Assembly (NCBI GenBank): GCA_017547165.1
Contig: JAFYQK010000022.1
Location: 24,391 to 88,390 of the forward strand
DNA: 64,000 nt
Direction of reading: 5' to 3'
From: Bacteroidaceae bacterium
GTDB lineage: Bacteria; Bacteroidota; Bacteroidia; Bacteroidales; Bacteroidaceae
A model generated the notes under the pieces. It had not been told where the DNA came from and did not search any database. It worked only from the letters and a program-made list of their open reading frames with translations. Each line of letters begins with the position of its first letter. The stretch's first letter is position 1. A program made the translations under genes and the position numbers. Shown here one piece after another: positions 1-8,270 of the stretch.

Positions 1-231
1 GTTTGTGTTTTGTGCCAATACTTTCTCTATAAGTGACTGAAGTACGGGGTCAGTGAAAAGCTCGCGCCATTTCAGGTCGCCTAATCCCAATGAATCACCG
101 CTGAGTTCGTCACCATAAATCTTTTCCACATCAATGGGTTGAGCCACCTTCTCGCGGTTGTAGTTTTTCAGTACCCCGCAGCCTGTCATTGACAGGGCTG
201 CAAGGCATAGTATAATGATGTTTTTCTTCAT
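1..231 (-). CDS. Efflux outer membrane factor (TolC/OprM/NodT type), N-terminal part
   Basis: This is the first 77 codons of a lipoprotein that runs off the left edge of the window. Reading from the ATG at 231 it begins MKKNIIILCLAALSMTGCG, a lipoprotein signal peptide with the acylated cysteine at residue 18. The following text (DLKWRELFTDPVLQSLIEKVL) is the usual opening of RND-linked outer membrane factors, where a tryptophan and a DPxLQ-like motif precede the first helical repeat. It is the third gene after the fusion protein and RND pump and starts 50 bases after the pump's stop, so it should form the outer membrane duct of that pump. The catalogue family is clear; substrate is unknown. 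Only the N-terminus is visible, so the barrel and coiled-coil parts cannot be judged. Confidence 0.85.
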   Translation of the reverse strand, partial: MKKNIIILCLAALSMTGCGVLKNYNREKVAQPIDVEKIYGDELSGDSLGLGDLKWRELFTDPVLQSLIEKVLAQNTN

Positions 232-280
232 CTTATGTATTCTTATTGTATTACATTAGATATACTATCAATCACATGGA

Positions 281-3200
281 TCAATACTTTGGTTTGTGAT
301 GACTCTCGCGTTCGGCTCTTTCCTGGCGAATGCGCTCACGCTCCTGCAAGACTTGCTCGTCGGGTTCTTCAACCATTACTGGACGAATCTTCTCCTGAAC
401 CCATTCAAAGAAAATGAAGAACACTGGAACGGTAAGCAGAATAGCCAATGTACCAATAAGCAAACCACCGATAACGGCAATACCGATGGTACGGTTACCA
501 TTGGCACCAGCACCTGTCATGATTACAAGAGGAATCATACCAATAATCATTGTTGCTACGGTCATGATGATGGGGCGCAGACGGGCTTCGGCTGCAGCAT
601 ATGCAGCCTCGACTATACCAAGTCCTTTACGACGACGCTCGAGAGCGTACTCGGTGATAAGGATAGCTGTCTTGGCCAACAAACCGATAAGCATGATAAC
701 GGCAGTTTGCATATAGATGTTATTCTCGATCTTGCCAAGGAAGATAATGGGCAATGCAGCATATCCTTGATTCCACAACCAAGCAAAACCATAGGCACCC
801 ATCAAACCTGCGGGTACAGAAAGAAGTACCGCCCAGGGAATTAGGAAGCTCTCGTAAAGCATGCTCAGGATAAGGAAGATGAGAACACAACATACCGCAT
901 AGATGAGATATGATGCAATGCTACCCATCTGCTCGTACTCCTCACGGCTCATACCACCATATTCGTATGCATAACCTGCGGGGAAGATTTTAGAGAACTC
1001 TTCTTCGACAGCAGCCATAACATCGGTGCTGGCATAACCTACATTGGGTGTGAGGTTACACATGATAGAGCTGAACAGGTTGAAGCGGGTATCAATCTCA
1101 GGACCGAGAACTGGTGTCAACTTGATGAACTGTGACAATGGAGCCATCTGTGCACCATTGCGGATGAACATATTGCCAAGATCTTCTTGTGTAAGACGAG
1201 CTTGTTCGTTGGCTGCCATCATTACGCGATACACCTTTCCGAACTGGTTCATGTTGCTAACATATGCACCACCGCAATAACTTCCTAATGCGCTTAAAAC
1301 ATCGGAGGGAGAAACTCCGGCACGCTTGCATTGAGCAGCATCTACCTCAACTTGAATTTGAGGGAAATTACGTGCATAAGATGTCATGGCGCGAGCTATC
1401 TCGGGGCGTGAACTGAGAGAGTTAAGAAGTTGTTGAGTATAGTCAAAGAAAATGCCTTTGTCACCACCAGTCTTGTCCTGAAGGTTCAACTCAATAGAAC
1501 CTGTACCATAACCAGGAATCATACCTGGCTCGAAGGCAAAGCATTGTGCTTCTGGTATCTCCTGCATCATGCGAAGGTTTAACTTTGCATTAGCAACCAT
1601 GGTACTTGTAGACAAGAAGTTCTGGACTGGACTAAGTGCGCCATAATTACGCTCGCTCCAATGCTTAAGACGGATGATGGCCATACCGTATGACACACCC
1701 TGACCGGCCATAAAGCTGTAACCATTTACACGGATGTAGTCCTTGATTTCTGGTGTTTCCTTCATGATCTTCTCTACCTTGTCCATTGTTTTGCTTGCTG
1801 TGCCAAGGTTAGTGCCTGGAGGTGTGTTCATCACCATCATCACTGTACCCTGGTCCTCAGCAGGAACAAGACCAACAGAGATGTTGGACGCAAAGAATGC
1901 CATACCAGCAAAGGCGATGATGATGCTTGTGGGAGCAATCCAACGATTCTTGGCACGAATGAGAGCTGCCAGAATGTTGCTATACTTGCGAAGCATGGCA
2001 TTGTATGAGGCCTCATAAGCTCTTTTGGTATGGTAATTGATGCTACCGAAGAAACCCTTGCGACGCTCGTTAGAGGCTGGTTTCATTAGCATAGCACATA
2101 GTGCAGGACAGAGGGTGAGGGCGCATACGCAACTCAAACCTACTGATGTTGCCAGAGTAACACCGAACTGTGTGTAGAACATACCTGATGTACCTGGCAT
2201 GAAACTTACAGGAATAAATACCGCCATGAAGACGAAGGTACATGAGATAACGGCCATGGTAACGTCGCTCAATGCATCCTTTGTAGCTTCGTATGGACTC
2301 TTATAACCTGCATCAAACTTTGCCTGGACGGCCTCAACCACAACGATAGCATCGTCCACAACAGTACCGATGGCAAGCACCAACGCAAACAGGGTAAGAA
2401 GGTTTAGTGAGAAACCAGCAACCGCCATACATGCAAATGTACCAACCAAGGATACAATAATAGAGATGGCGGGAATGAAGGTGGCCTTGAAGTCTTGCAG
2501 GAAGAAGTATACCACAAGAATAACCAACAAAATGGCTATTACCAAAGTCTCCTCCACGTTGTAGATTGATGCATTAAGGAAGTCGTTGGATGACATTACA
2601 TTAACGAATTCCAAACCTGCAGGAAGATTCTTGCTCAACTCTGCTAACTTGGCATCAATGGCATCATTGGCTTCTTTAGAGTTTGTGCCTGCCATCTGGA
2701 AAACGATAAATGTTGTTGCAGGATTACCATTACAGGTACCAAAGAAACCATAACTGTTTGAACCCAACTCAATGTCAGCCACATCGCTCAAGCGCAGGAT
2801 GTTACCGTCAGGAAGTGCCTTCAATACAATGTTCTCAAACTGAGAAATTTCCTGCAAACGGCCAGTGTATTTGAGAGTGTATTGATATACATTTTCAATG
2901 CCTTCACCGCGACCACCGGTTATTGGGCGTTCACCCAACTGACCGGCTGGAGACTCGAGGTTCTGTTCAGCCAAAGCATAAGTGATGTCGCTGGGAACAA
3001 GATTATGTTGGGCCATCAATTCTGGCTTCAACCATATACGAAGTGAGTACTGACCACCCATCATCATAACGTCACCCACACCCTTGGTACGTTTGATCTC
3101 AGGTATGATGTTGATGTCTAGGTAGTTGGAAATGAAATCCTGGTTATACTCTCCGTTTGTACAAGCTAAGGCTGTAGCCTGAAGGAATGAGGTCTGGCGC

Positions 3201-3595
3201 TTCTGTGTGGTGACACCAATCTTGGTAACCTCCTGAGGCAGAAGTCCCTGAGCCTTTGATACACGGTTCTGCACATTTACGGCAGCCATGTCAGGGTCGG
3301 TGCCTTGCTTGAAGTACACGGTAATGGTAGCAACACCCGAGTTTGTAGAGGTTGATGTCATATACATCATGTTTTCCACACCATTGATACTTTCTTCCAG
3401 AGGCTGGATTACAGCCTTTGTAACAGCATCGGCGTTAGCACCGGTATACTGTGCGTTTACGGAAATTGTAGGAGGTGCGATGTCGGGATACTGCTCCATT
3501 GGCAGTGTAAAGAAACTGATGGCACCCACTATCAGAATCATGATGGAGATGGACATCGCCATCACGGGTCTTTTAATGAATATATTTCCTTTCAT
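281..3595 (-). CDS. RND multidrug efflux pump, inner membrane subunit (AcrB/HAE1 family)
   Basis: Full-length 1104-residue RND transporter, slightly longer than AcrB (1049). It starts MKGNIFIKRPVMAMSISIMI, the usual first membrane helix with FI.RP.MA. The proton relay is intact: the double aspartate of TM4 lies in GTVVDDAIVVVE and the TM10 lysine in GLLAKTAILITEYA. Two large periplasmic loops separate TM1-2 and TM7-8, as expected for the porter and docking domains. The C-terminus carries an Arg/Glu/Gln-rich tail of about 35 residues. It exports hydrophobic or amphiphilic compounds driven by protons, together with the fusion protein upstream (66-base gap) and the outer membrane factor downstream. 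The substrate cannot be read from sequence. Confidence 0.95.
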   Translation of the reverse strand: MKGNIFIKRPVMAMSISIMILIVGAISFFTLPMEQYPDIAPPTISVNAQYTGANADAVTKAVIQPLEESINGVENMMYMTSTSTNSGVATITVYFKQGTDPDMAAVNVQNRVSKAQGLLPQEVTKIGVTTQKRQTSFLQATALACTNGEYNQDFISNYLDINIIPEIKRTKGVGDVMMMGGQYSLRIWLKPELMAQHNLVPSDITYALAEQNLESPAGQLGERPITGGRGEGIENVYQYTLKYTGRLQEISQFENIVLKALPDGNILRLSDVADIELGSNSYGFFGTCNGNPATTFIVFQMAGTNSKEANDAIDAKLAELSKNLPAGLEFVNVMSSNDFLNASIYNVEETLVIAILLVILVVYFFLQDFKATFIPAISIIVSLVGTFACMAVAGFSLNLLTLFALVLAIGTVVDDAIVVVEAVQAKFDAGYKSPYEATKDALSDVTMAVISCTFVFMAVFIPVSFMPGTSGMFYTQFGVTLATSVGLSCVCALTLCPALCAMLMKPASNERRKGFFGSINYHTKRAYEASYNAMLRKYSNILAALIRAKNRWIAPTSIIIAFAGMAFFASNISVGLVPAEDQGTVMMVMNTPPGTNLGTASKTMDKVEKIMKETPEIKDYIRVNGYSFMAGQGVSYGMAIIRLKHWSERNYGALSPVQNFLSTSTMVANAKLNLRMMQEIPEAQCFAFEPGMIPGYGTGSIELNLQDKTGGDKGIFFDYTQQLLNSLSSRPEIARAMTSYARNFPQIQVEVDAAQCKRAGVSPSDVLSALGSYCGGAYVSNMNQFGKVYRVMMAANEQARLTQEDLGNMFIRNGAQMAPLSQFIKLTPVLGPEIDTRFNLFSSIMCNLTPNVGYASTDVMAAVEEEFSKIFPAGYAYEYGGMSREEYEQMGSIASYLIYAVCCVLIFLILSMLYESFLIPWAVLLSVPAGLMGAYGFAWLWNQGYAALPIIFLGKIENNIYMQTAVIMLIGLLAKTAILITEYALERRRKGLGIVEAAYAAAEARLRPIIMTVATMIIGMIPLVIMTGAGANGNRTIGIAVIGGLLIGTLAILLTVPVFFIFFEWVQEKIRPVMVEEPDEQVLQERERIRQERAERESHHKPKY

Positions 3596-3660
3596 TGTTA
3601 TATGCTTGTTTATTTTTTCAAGTTAAATTTCGGCAAATGAAATCTGTATGTTTGGGCCAA

Positions 3661-4761
3661 TTACTTAACCTTTTGGCCTTCTTTAACCATACCTGCGCCT
3701 TCAGCAACGATTTCCTCGCCACCTTCCAAACCTTCGGTAACAATGAAAACGTTTCCTGACTTTTGCTCGTTGACGCTGATTACCTTACCATGGGCAATGC
3801 TATCTGAACCAACGATGAATACACGGAAACGGTCTTGAGTCTGAACAGCTGCTGTAGCAGGAACAACCAGAACATTCTCATGAATGGTGGGGATGATTAC
3901 ATTGCCAGTGCTACCGCTGTGAAGAATACCATTTTCGTTGTCAAATACGGCACGGAGTTGTACGCTACCTGTTGAGGAATTAACCACACCGCTTACACTT
4001 TCAACACGGCCGGTCTTGTCGTATTTGCTGCCGTCGATGAGGGTAAGTGTAACCTCGGGCATATTCTTGATTGCCTCGCTGAGAGAACCACTCTTACGTA
4101 CAAGTGACAGGAGATCGCGCTCGGAGATGCTGAAGTAAACCCACATCTGACTGTTGTCGCTCACGGTGGTCAGAGGCTGTTGCATCTGTGCGCTTACCAA
4201 TGCGCCTTGGCGATAGGGGAGTGTACCAACAACGCCATTTGTAGGAGCGGTAACAACTGTGTAAGACAAACTATTGCGTGCGTTTGTTACCTGTGCTTCT
4301 GCCTGTGCCACTTGTGCCTTGGCTGTAAGCAGTGTGTTGTAGGTCGCTTGAAGGTCAAAGTCAGAGATAACTTTCTCTGCAAAGAGCTTCTTCTTGCTCT
4401 CATAGTTCATTGCTGCTGTTGCCTCGCTTGCCTGAGCAGCCTTCAACGCTGCCTGTGCAGTGTTTAGTGCAGCCTGATATGGAACCTGGTCAATTATGAA
4501 CAATGTTTGGCCTTTGCGTACCTGCTGACCTTCGGTAACACAAATCTGTTTCAAAGTTCCTCCAACCTGAGGGTAGATGTCAACATCCTGACGACCACGA
4601 ATTGTGGCGCTATACTTAGTCTCCAGGGTAACATCCTGACGACCAACCTTCATAGTTTTGAAGGTTGCACTGGGAACTTGCTGCTGTTTCTTACCACAAG
4701 AAACCAGCATTGCAGAAGCGATAATTGCTAAAGCAAATACAATTTTTCCGTTTACTTTCAT
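3661..4761 (-). CDS. Efflux periplasmic adaptor (membrane fusion protein, AcrA family), lipoprotein
   Basis: A 366-residue adaptor that joins the RND pump to the outer membrane duct. It begins with a lipoprotein signal (IIASAMLVSCGKK, lipid on Cys22), so it is anchored in the inner membrane. The first lipoyl half (GGTLKQICVTEGQQVRKGQ), an alpha-helical hairpin rich in Ala/Gln (about residues 75-160), the second lipoyl half (TNGVVGTLPYRQGALV), and beta-barrel and membrane-proximal domains follow in normal order. It is the first gene of the three-gene efflux operon and is preceded by a Bacteroidetes -7 box and a short palindrome. The family assignment is certain; the drug range is not known. 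Confidence 0.93.
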   Translation of the reverse strand: MKVNGKIVFALAIIASAMLVSCGKKQQQVPSATFKTMKVGRQDVTLETKYSATIRGRQDVDIYPQVGGTLKQICVTEGQQVRKGQTLFIIDQVPYQAALNTAQAALKAAQASEATAAMNYESKKKLFAEKVISDFDLQATYNTLLTAKAQVAQAEAQVTNARNSLSYTVVTAPTNGVVGTLPYRQGALVSAQMQQPLTTVSDNSQMWVYFSISERDLLSLVRKSGSLSEAIKNMPEVTLTLIDGSKYDKTGRVESVSGVVNSSTGSVQLRAVFDNENGILHSGSTGNVIIPTIHENVLVVPATAAVQTQDRFRVFIVGSDSIAHGKVISVNEQKSGNVFIVTEGLEGGEEIVAEGAGMVKEGQKVK

Positions 4762-4866
4762 TGTTTTTTGTGATTTGTGAGTTTATTGTTATTGTTTATT
4801 TTTTCATAGTTCTAAGAATTGCTTTGATTTATATTCCGCCCTCCCTAATAATAATTACTAGGGTGC

Positions 4867-4879
4867 GCGCATAATGCGC
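4867..4879. promoter_or_regulatory. Short perfect palindrome, possible repressor site of the efflux operon
   Basis: GCGCAT-A-ATGCGC is a perfect inverted repeat with a one-base centre. It lies between the -7 box (4898-4905) and the start of the adaptor gene, so a protein bound here could block transcription. RND operons are often controlled by TetR-like repressors, but no regulator gene is next to this one, so the role is inference. Confidence 0.3.
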
Positions 4880-4897
4880 ATGTATATATAATCTGTG

Positions 4898-4905
4898 CAA
4901 AGTTA
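4898..4905 (-). promoter_or_regulatory. Bacteroidetes -7 box of the efflux operon
   Basis: On the minus strand this reads TAACTTTG, matching TAnnTTTG of the Bacteroidetes primary sigma factor. It lies 137 bases before the adaptor ATG. The -33 TTTG is not well matched at the ideal spacing, so the call relies on the -7 box and position. Confidence 0.45.
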
Positions 4906-4927
4906 CATTTTTTTCTTATATTATAGA

Positions 4928-4966
4928 AAAAAACAGGCAAAAGAGAACTCTCTTCTGCCTGTTTTT
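4928..4966 (-). terminator. Rho-independent terminator after RNase G
   Basis: AAAAACAGGCA and TGCCTGTTTTT pair perfectly around a loop that itself contains AGAGAACTCTCT. On the minus strand the stem is followed by a run of T. It sits 55 bases after the rng stop and before the efflux promoter, so it separates the two units. Confidence 0.8.
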
Positions 4967-5020
4967 AAACATAGGTTAATAATCATTAACTAAAAAGGAC
5001 CGGTAGTGCCGGTTATGATA

Positions 5021-6595
5021 TTAACGAATTTCTATCTCTTCCTTAACATCGATTTCTTGCCCGTTCTGATCGTAAAATTCGTATTGCAACATGCCCAATT
5101 TCTGGCTTGGAATAATTTTTATGCCAAATCCGTAGCGCCATTGCCACTTCATTTTAAGGCTACATATTCCTTGGCAGATGTAGGCATAGACATAGGGGTG
5201 GACATGTAAGGTGAAGTTTTTGATTCCAAGATGGTTTTGCATCATTTGGATCTTTCCTTCAAGTACTTTTGTAAACAGCAAACTGCTCTTGATGTTTCCG
5301 GTGCCATGGCATGTGGGACAGACTTCCTCTACCTTTACATCAGTTTCGGGTCTGACTCTCTGACGTGTAATCTGCATCAGACCAAATTTTGTCAGAGGCA
5401 GGATGTTGTGGCGTGTGCGGTCTTGCTTCATATTTTCCACCATACGCTCATACAACGTCTGCTTAGATTCGGCCTGTTTCATGTCGATGAAATCAACAAT
5501 AATAATACCGCCCATATCTCTTAATCGAAGTTGTCGGGCGATTTCGTCAGCAGCGCCAAGATTTACTTCCAATGCGTTAACTTCCTGTGAATCTTCTTTT
5601 TTTGTCCTGTTGCCACTGTTTACGTCGATGACATGCAATGCCTCGGTGTGTTCGATAATCAGATAGGCTCCTCCCTTGTAGGTAACAGTGGTGCCAAAGC
5701 CTGATTTTATCTGTCTGGTGATATCGAAGTTGTCAAAAATAGGCAGACTGCCACGGTACATTTTGACGCAGTCGGTTCTTTCTGGAGCAATAAGACTTAC
5801 ATAGTCCTTAATCTCCTGGAAGACATCCTCACGGTTTACATAAATTCCTTCATATGAGGGATTAAATAAGTCGCGTAACAATCCGACGGCTCTGCTGCTT
5901 TCTTCGTAGACAAGAGTTGGCATTTCTTTTGCCTTCTGAGCTTTCTTTAAGGTGTTGGTCCATCTTTGGCTCAGTATTTTCATTTCATTGTCCAATTCGC
6001 TTGCCTTTTTGCCCTCTGCCACTGTGCGCACTATAATGCCACATCCTTGTGGTTTGATACTTTCGATTACTTGCTTTAGTCGGGCACGTTCGGTAGGATT
6101 CTTGATTTTTGCAGATACATTTACCTTGTCTTCGAACGGGATAAGGACAAGGAATCTGCCGGCGAAAGACAATTCGCAAGTCAGTCGGGGACCTTTGGTA
6201 GAGATTGGTTCTTTCACAATCTGTACCAACAGCTCCTGGCCTTGCTGAAGATAATGTTGAATTGATCCATCCTTAGGACACAACAGCTCTTCGTTCTTTT
6301 TGTCTGGGGCGGGCAAATTTTTGCGGTCGGACATCAACCGCCTCATGTATTTTGCGTATGTGTTGAATTTGGGGCCGAGGTCGAGATAGTGTAGAAATGC
6401 GTCTTTATCATAACCAACATTGACAAAACATGAGTTTAAACCTGGCATGATCTTTTTGACCTTAGCCAGATAGATGTTGCCCACCTGGAAGCTTGCCTCT
6501 TGGCTCTCTTCCTGATATTCCATCAATCGCTTGTCCTCGGTAAGGGCGAGAGATATCTTTTTGGGCTGTACGTCAATAAATAATTCGCTGGTCAT
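5021..6595 (-). CDS. rng: Ribonuclease G (Rne/Rng family)
   Basis: A 524-residue endoribonuclease that cleaves single-stranded A/U-rich RNA and acts in rRNA maturation and mRNA decay in the cytoplasm. An S1 RNA-binding domain opens the protein (GNIYLAKVKKIMPGLNSCFV, about residues 40-60). The two catalytic aspartates of the family are seen in ALHVIDVNSGNRTK and GGIIIVDFIDMK. The zinc-link CPTCHGTG that joins subunits follows at about residue 415. There is no long C-terminal degradosome arm, so it is RNase G-like in length. A well-formed terminator follows. The upstream 29-residue basic protein is on the same strand and may be co-transcribed. Confidence 0.95.
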   Translation of the reverse strand: MTSELFIDVQPKKISLALTEDKRLMEYQEESQEASFQVGNIYLAKVKKIMPGLNSCFVNVGYDKDAFLHYLDLGPKFNTYAKYMRRLMSDRKNLPAPDKKNEELLCPKDGSIQHYLQQGQELLVQIVKEPISTKGPRLTCELSFAGRFLVLIPFEDKVNVSAKIKNPTERARLKQVIESIKPQGCGIIVRTVAEGKKASELDNEMKILSQRWTNTLKKAQKAKEMPTLVYEESSRAVGLLRDLFNPSYEGIYVNREDVFQEIKDYVSLIAPERTDCVKMYRGSLPIFDNFDITRQIKSGFGTTVTYKGGAYLIIEHTEALHVIDVNSGNRTKKEDSQEVNALEVNLGAADEIARQLRLRDMGGIIIVDFIDMKQAESKQTLYERMVENMKQDRTRHNILPLTKFGLMQITRQRVRPETDVKVEEVCPTCHGTGNIKSSLLFTKVLEGKIQMMQNHLGIKNFTLHVHPYVYAYICQGICSLKMKWQWRYGFGIKIIPSQKLGMLQYEFYDQNGQEIDVKEEIEIR

Positions 6596-6704
6596 AATAT
6601 TTTTATAATAAAAAATCCGGTACCTGCACCTTATATATTATATAGGCCGCTCGGCTACCGGATATTTCTTTTGCGTATATCAACGCAGTCAGACGGCAAG
6701 TGGA

Positions 6705-6794
6705 TTACTTGCTCTTATGTCTGTTCTTGCGAAGTCTCTTCTTACGCTTGTGAGTAGCCATCTTGTGGCGCTTGTGCTTTTTTCCGTTAGGCAT
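6705..6794 (-). CDS. 29-residue very basic protein, probably ribosome-associated
   Basis: The ORF reads MPNGKKHKRHKMATHKRKKR, then LRKNRHKSK and TAA. Eighteen of 29 residues are Lys, Arg or His. Nearly identical short ORFs (MPNGKKRKRHKVATHKRKKR type) occur widely in Bacteroidetes, usually near rng or other housekeeping genes. The size and charge are those of a small ribosomal protein; a Bacteroidetes-only large-subunit protein (bL38) has been reported and could be this one, but I cannot confirm the match. It has a -7 box 42 bases upstream and ends 109 bases before rng. It is too short for most gene callers. Confidence 0.75.
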   Translation of the reverse strand: MPNGKKHKRHKMATHKRKKRLRKNRHKSK

Positions 6795-6835
6795 AACTTT
6801 ACAAATATTTGTTGTTAATATATTATTTCGGTGTG

Positions 6836-6843
6836 CAAAGGTA
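6836..6843 (-). promoter_or_regulatory. Bacteroidetes -7 box of the small basic protein / rng unit
   Basis: On the minus strand it reads TACCTTTG (TAnnTTTG), 42 bases before the ATG of the 29-residue protein. The region where a -33 box should lie is a pure A/T tract with no clear TTTG. Confidence 0.5.
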
Positions 6844-6896
6844 ATTAAAAAAAAAATAATATAAAAACCTTTTACTTTGTTTTTTGGAAAAAATGT

Positions 6897-7685
6897 CTAA
6901 AATCCATGGTCTGCAATGGTCATTAGTGCGATATCGTATATCAAGGGGTCGCTATCTGACCATTTCCTAAAGATATTTGTCAATTCGGTGCATGCTTTCC
7001 AATCTGCCTGTTTGCGGTGCAGTATGCTCGCGGAAAGTTTGCATACATGCACATCCATAATGGCGTAGAGATTGCTCTGACTTACGTTTTCCCAAAGTCC
7101 CAAATCTGGTTCACCCTTTCGTACCATCCATCTGAGATACATGCATATACGTTTGCATGCAGAAACTCCCGGTTTGCCAAGTTTTGCTGGAGACAGCCAT
7201 TGGCAGAGGGAGGCTATTATTTCCTCAACGCTTTTGCCGTGCATTAGAGATTCCAAAGTGAGGTTTTCTTCCTCTATCTTGCTTCTTAATGCGGTGCAGG
7301 TTGTGTTTTCTTGTTTTAATGCGTTATGTAAATTGTCGCACACTTGAATAAATTTCTCCCTGTTAAGTGTGCGGTAAACGCATCCGTTTTTAGTGGTTAG
7401 ATAACTATGTAGGTATTCCTTCTTCAGAATGAAATCTGCTGGTTTCCATCGCATTTCGTTTTCTAGCATATGCAAGGCTGCCTTTTTTATGGCTTTTCTG
7501 TTACCCCATGTTATCATTGCAACTAACAGAGCACCCAACTCGATGTCTAATTGTCTGCTGGTGTGTTTTTTTAGTTCGTACACTAATCCACATGGGTCAA
7601 CTTGCAGGAATTTATCCTTGTTGAAATACTTCCAGTATGCCTCTTCCAATAGGTCCTTTGTTATGATTTTCTTTTTTGTTTCCAT
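6897..7685 (-). CDS. TIGR02757 / DUF2400 family protein
   Basis: A 262-residue protein of the conserved Bacteroidetes family TIGR02757 (DUF2400), function unknown. Typical features are the opening with DLLEEAYWKYFNK, LLVAMITWGNRKAI at about 50, a central SACKRICMYLRWMVRK, and an MDVHVCKLSASILHRK segment. The GNRK and RICMYLRWMVR stretches recall helix-hairpin-helix DNA glycosylases, and distant relation to that fold has been proposed for the family, but no catalytic lysine can be assigned here. It is divergent from ssb and shares the gap with the ssb promoter. Confidence 0.8.
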   Translation of the reverse strand: METKKKIITKDLLEEAYWKYFNKDKFLQVDPCGLVYELKKHTSRQLDIELGALLVAMITWGNRKAIKKAALHMLENEMRWKPADFILKKEYLHSYLTTKNGCVYRTLNREKFIQVCDNLHNALKQENTTCTALRSKIEEENLTLESLMHGKSVEEIIASLCQWLSPAKLGKPGVSACKRICMYLRWMVRKGEPDLGLWENVSQSNLYAIMDVHVCKLSASILHRKQADWKACTELTNIFRKWSDSDPLIYDIALMTIADHGF

Positions 7686-7784
7686 AATGACATTGCAAAT
7701 TTAGAAAAAACATACAAAAGGGATTTGCTGATTTACTACAAATATTTACACGATTCGGTTAGACTTATATGTTAATATAAAAGT

Positions 7785-7816
7785 TTTGTCGTTTCAAGAA
7801 TAAATTCTTATCTTTG
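7785..7816 (+). promoter_or_regulatory. Bacteroidetes promoter for ssb-gldE
   Basis: TTTG at 7785-7788 and TATCTTTG at 7809-7816 are separated by exactly 20 bases, the ideal spacing for the Bacteroidetes primary sigma factor. Transcription should start near 7823, giving a leader of about 20 bases before the ssb ATG at 7844. Confidence 0.8.
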
Positions 7817-7843
7817 CATTTGTTATTTAATCCTTTCATATAT

Positions 7844-8209
7844 ATGAATAAAGTAATGCTTATAGGCAACGTTGGTGTTGACCCCGAGATTCGTTATGTG
7901 GATGCTGGTGTAGCTGTGGCAAGTGTCAGGTTGGCAACAACCGAGCGCGGCTATCGTTTGCCTAACGGAACAGAGGTTCCAGATCGCACAGAGTGGCATA
8001 ATATAGTATTGTGGCGCCAATTGGCAGAAACTGTTGAAAAATATGTACGTAAAGGAGATAAGTTGTATATCGAGGGTAAACTTCATACACGTTCTTATGA
8101 TGACCGCTCAGGACAAAAACGCTATGTTGTAGAAATTTGGGCAGATGCGATGGAGATGCTCACACCGCGTCGTCAGGAGGGCCAGGAAGTTGCTCCCCAG
8201 CAGTTGTAG
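7844..8209 (+). CDS. ssb: Single-stranded DNA-binding protein, lacking the acidic C-terminal tip
   Basis: A 121-residue SSB. The start at 7844 (MNKVMLIGNVGVDPEIRYV) is chosen because the ten residues before it are outside the family pattern and the promoter places the transcript start just upstream. The single OB fold is complete: GNVGVDPEIRY, VASVRLATTERGYR, TEWHNIVLWRQLAE, YVRKGDKLYIEGKLHTRSY. SSBs of this position in Bacteroides usually continue with a Pro/Gln-rich linker and end DDLPF, the docking site for repair proteins. Here the protein stops at EGQEVAPQQL. No acidic tip was found in the other frames just downstream. It may be a second or truncated SSB. gldE follows 61 bases later. Confidence 0.9.
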   Translation: MNKVMLIGNVGVDPEIRYVDAGVAVASVRLATTERGYRLPNGTEVPDRTEWHNIVLWRQLAETVEKYVRKGDKLYIEGKLHTRSYDDRSGQKRYVVEIWADAMEMLTPRRQEGQEVAPQQL

Positions 8210-8270
8210 TGCTAAGAAATGGAAATGAGTGATTTTTCATTGCTCATGTATAAACATATTAAGAATTTTG

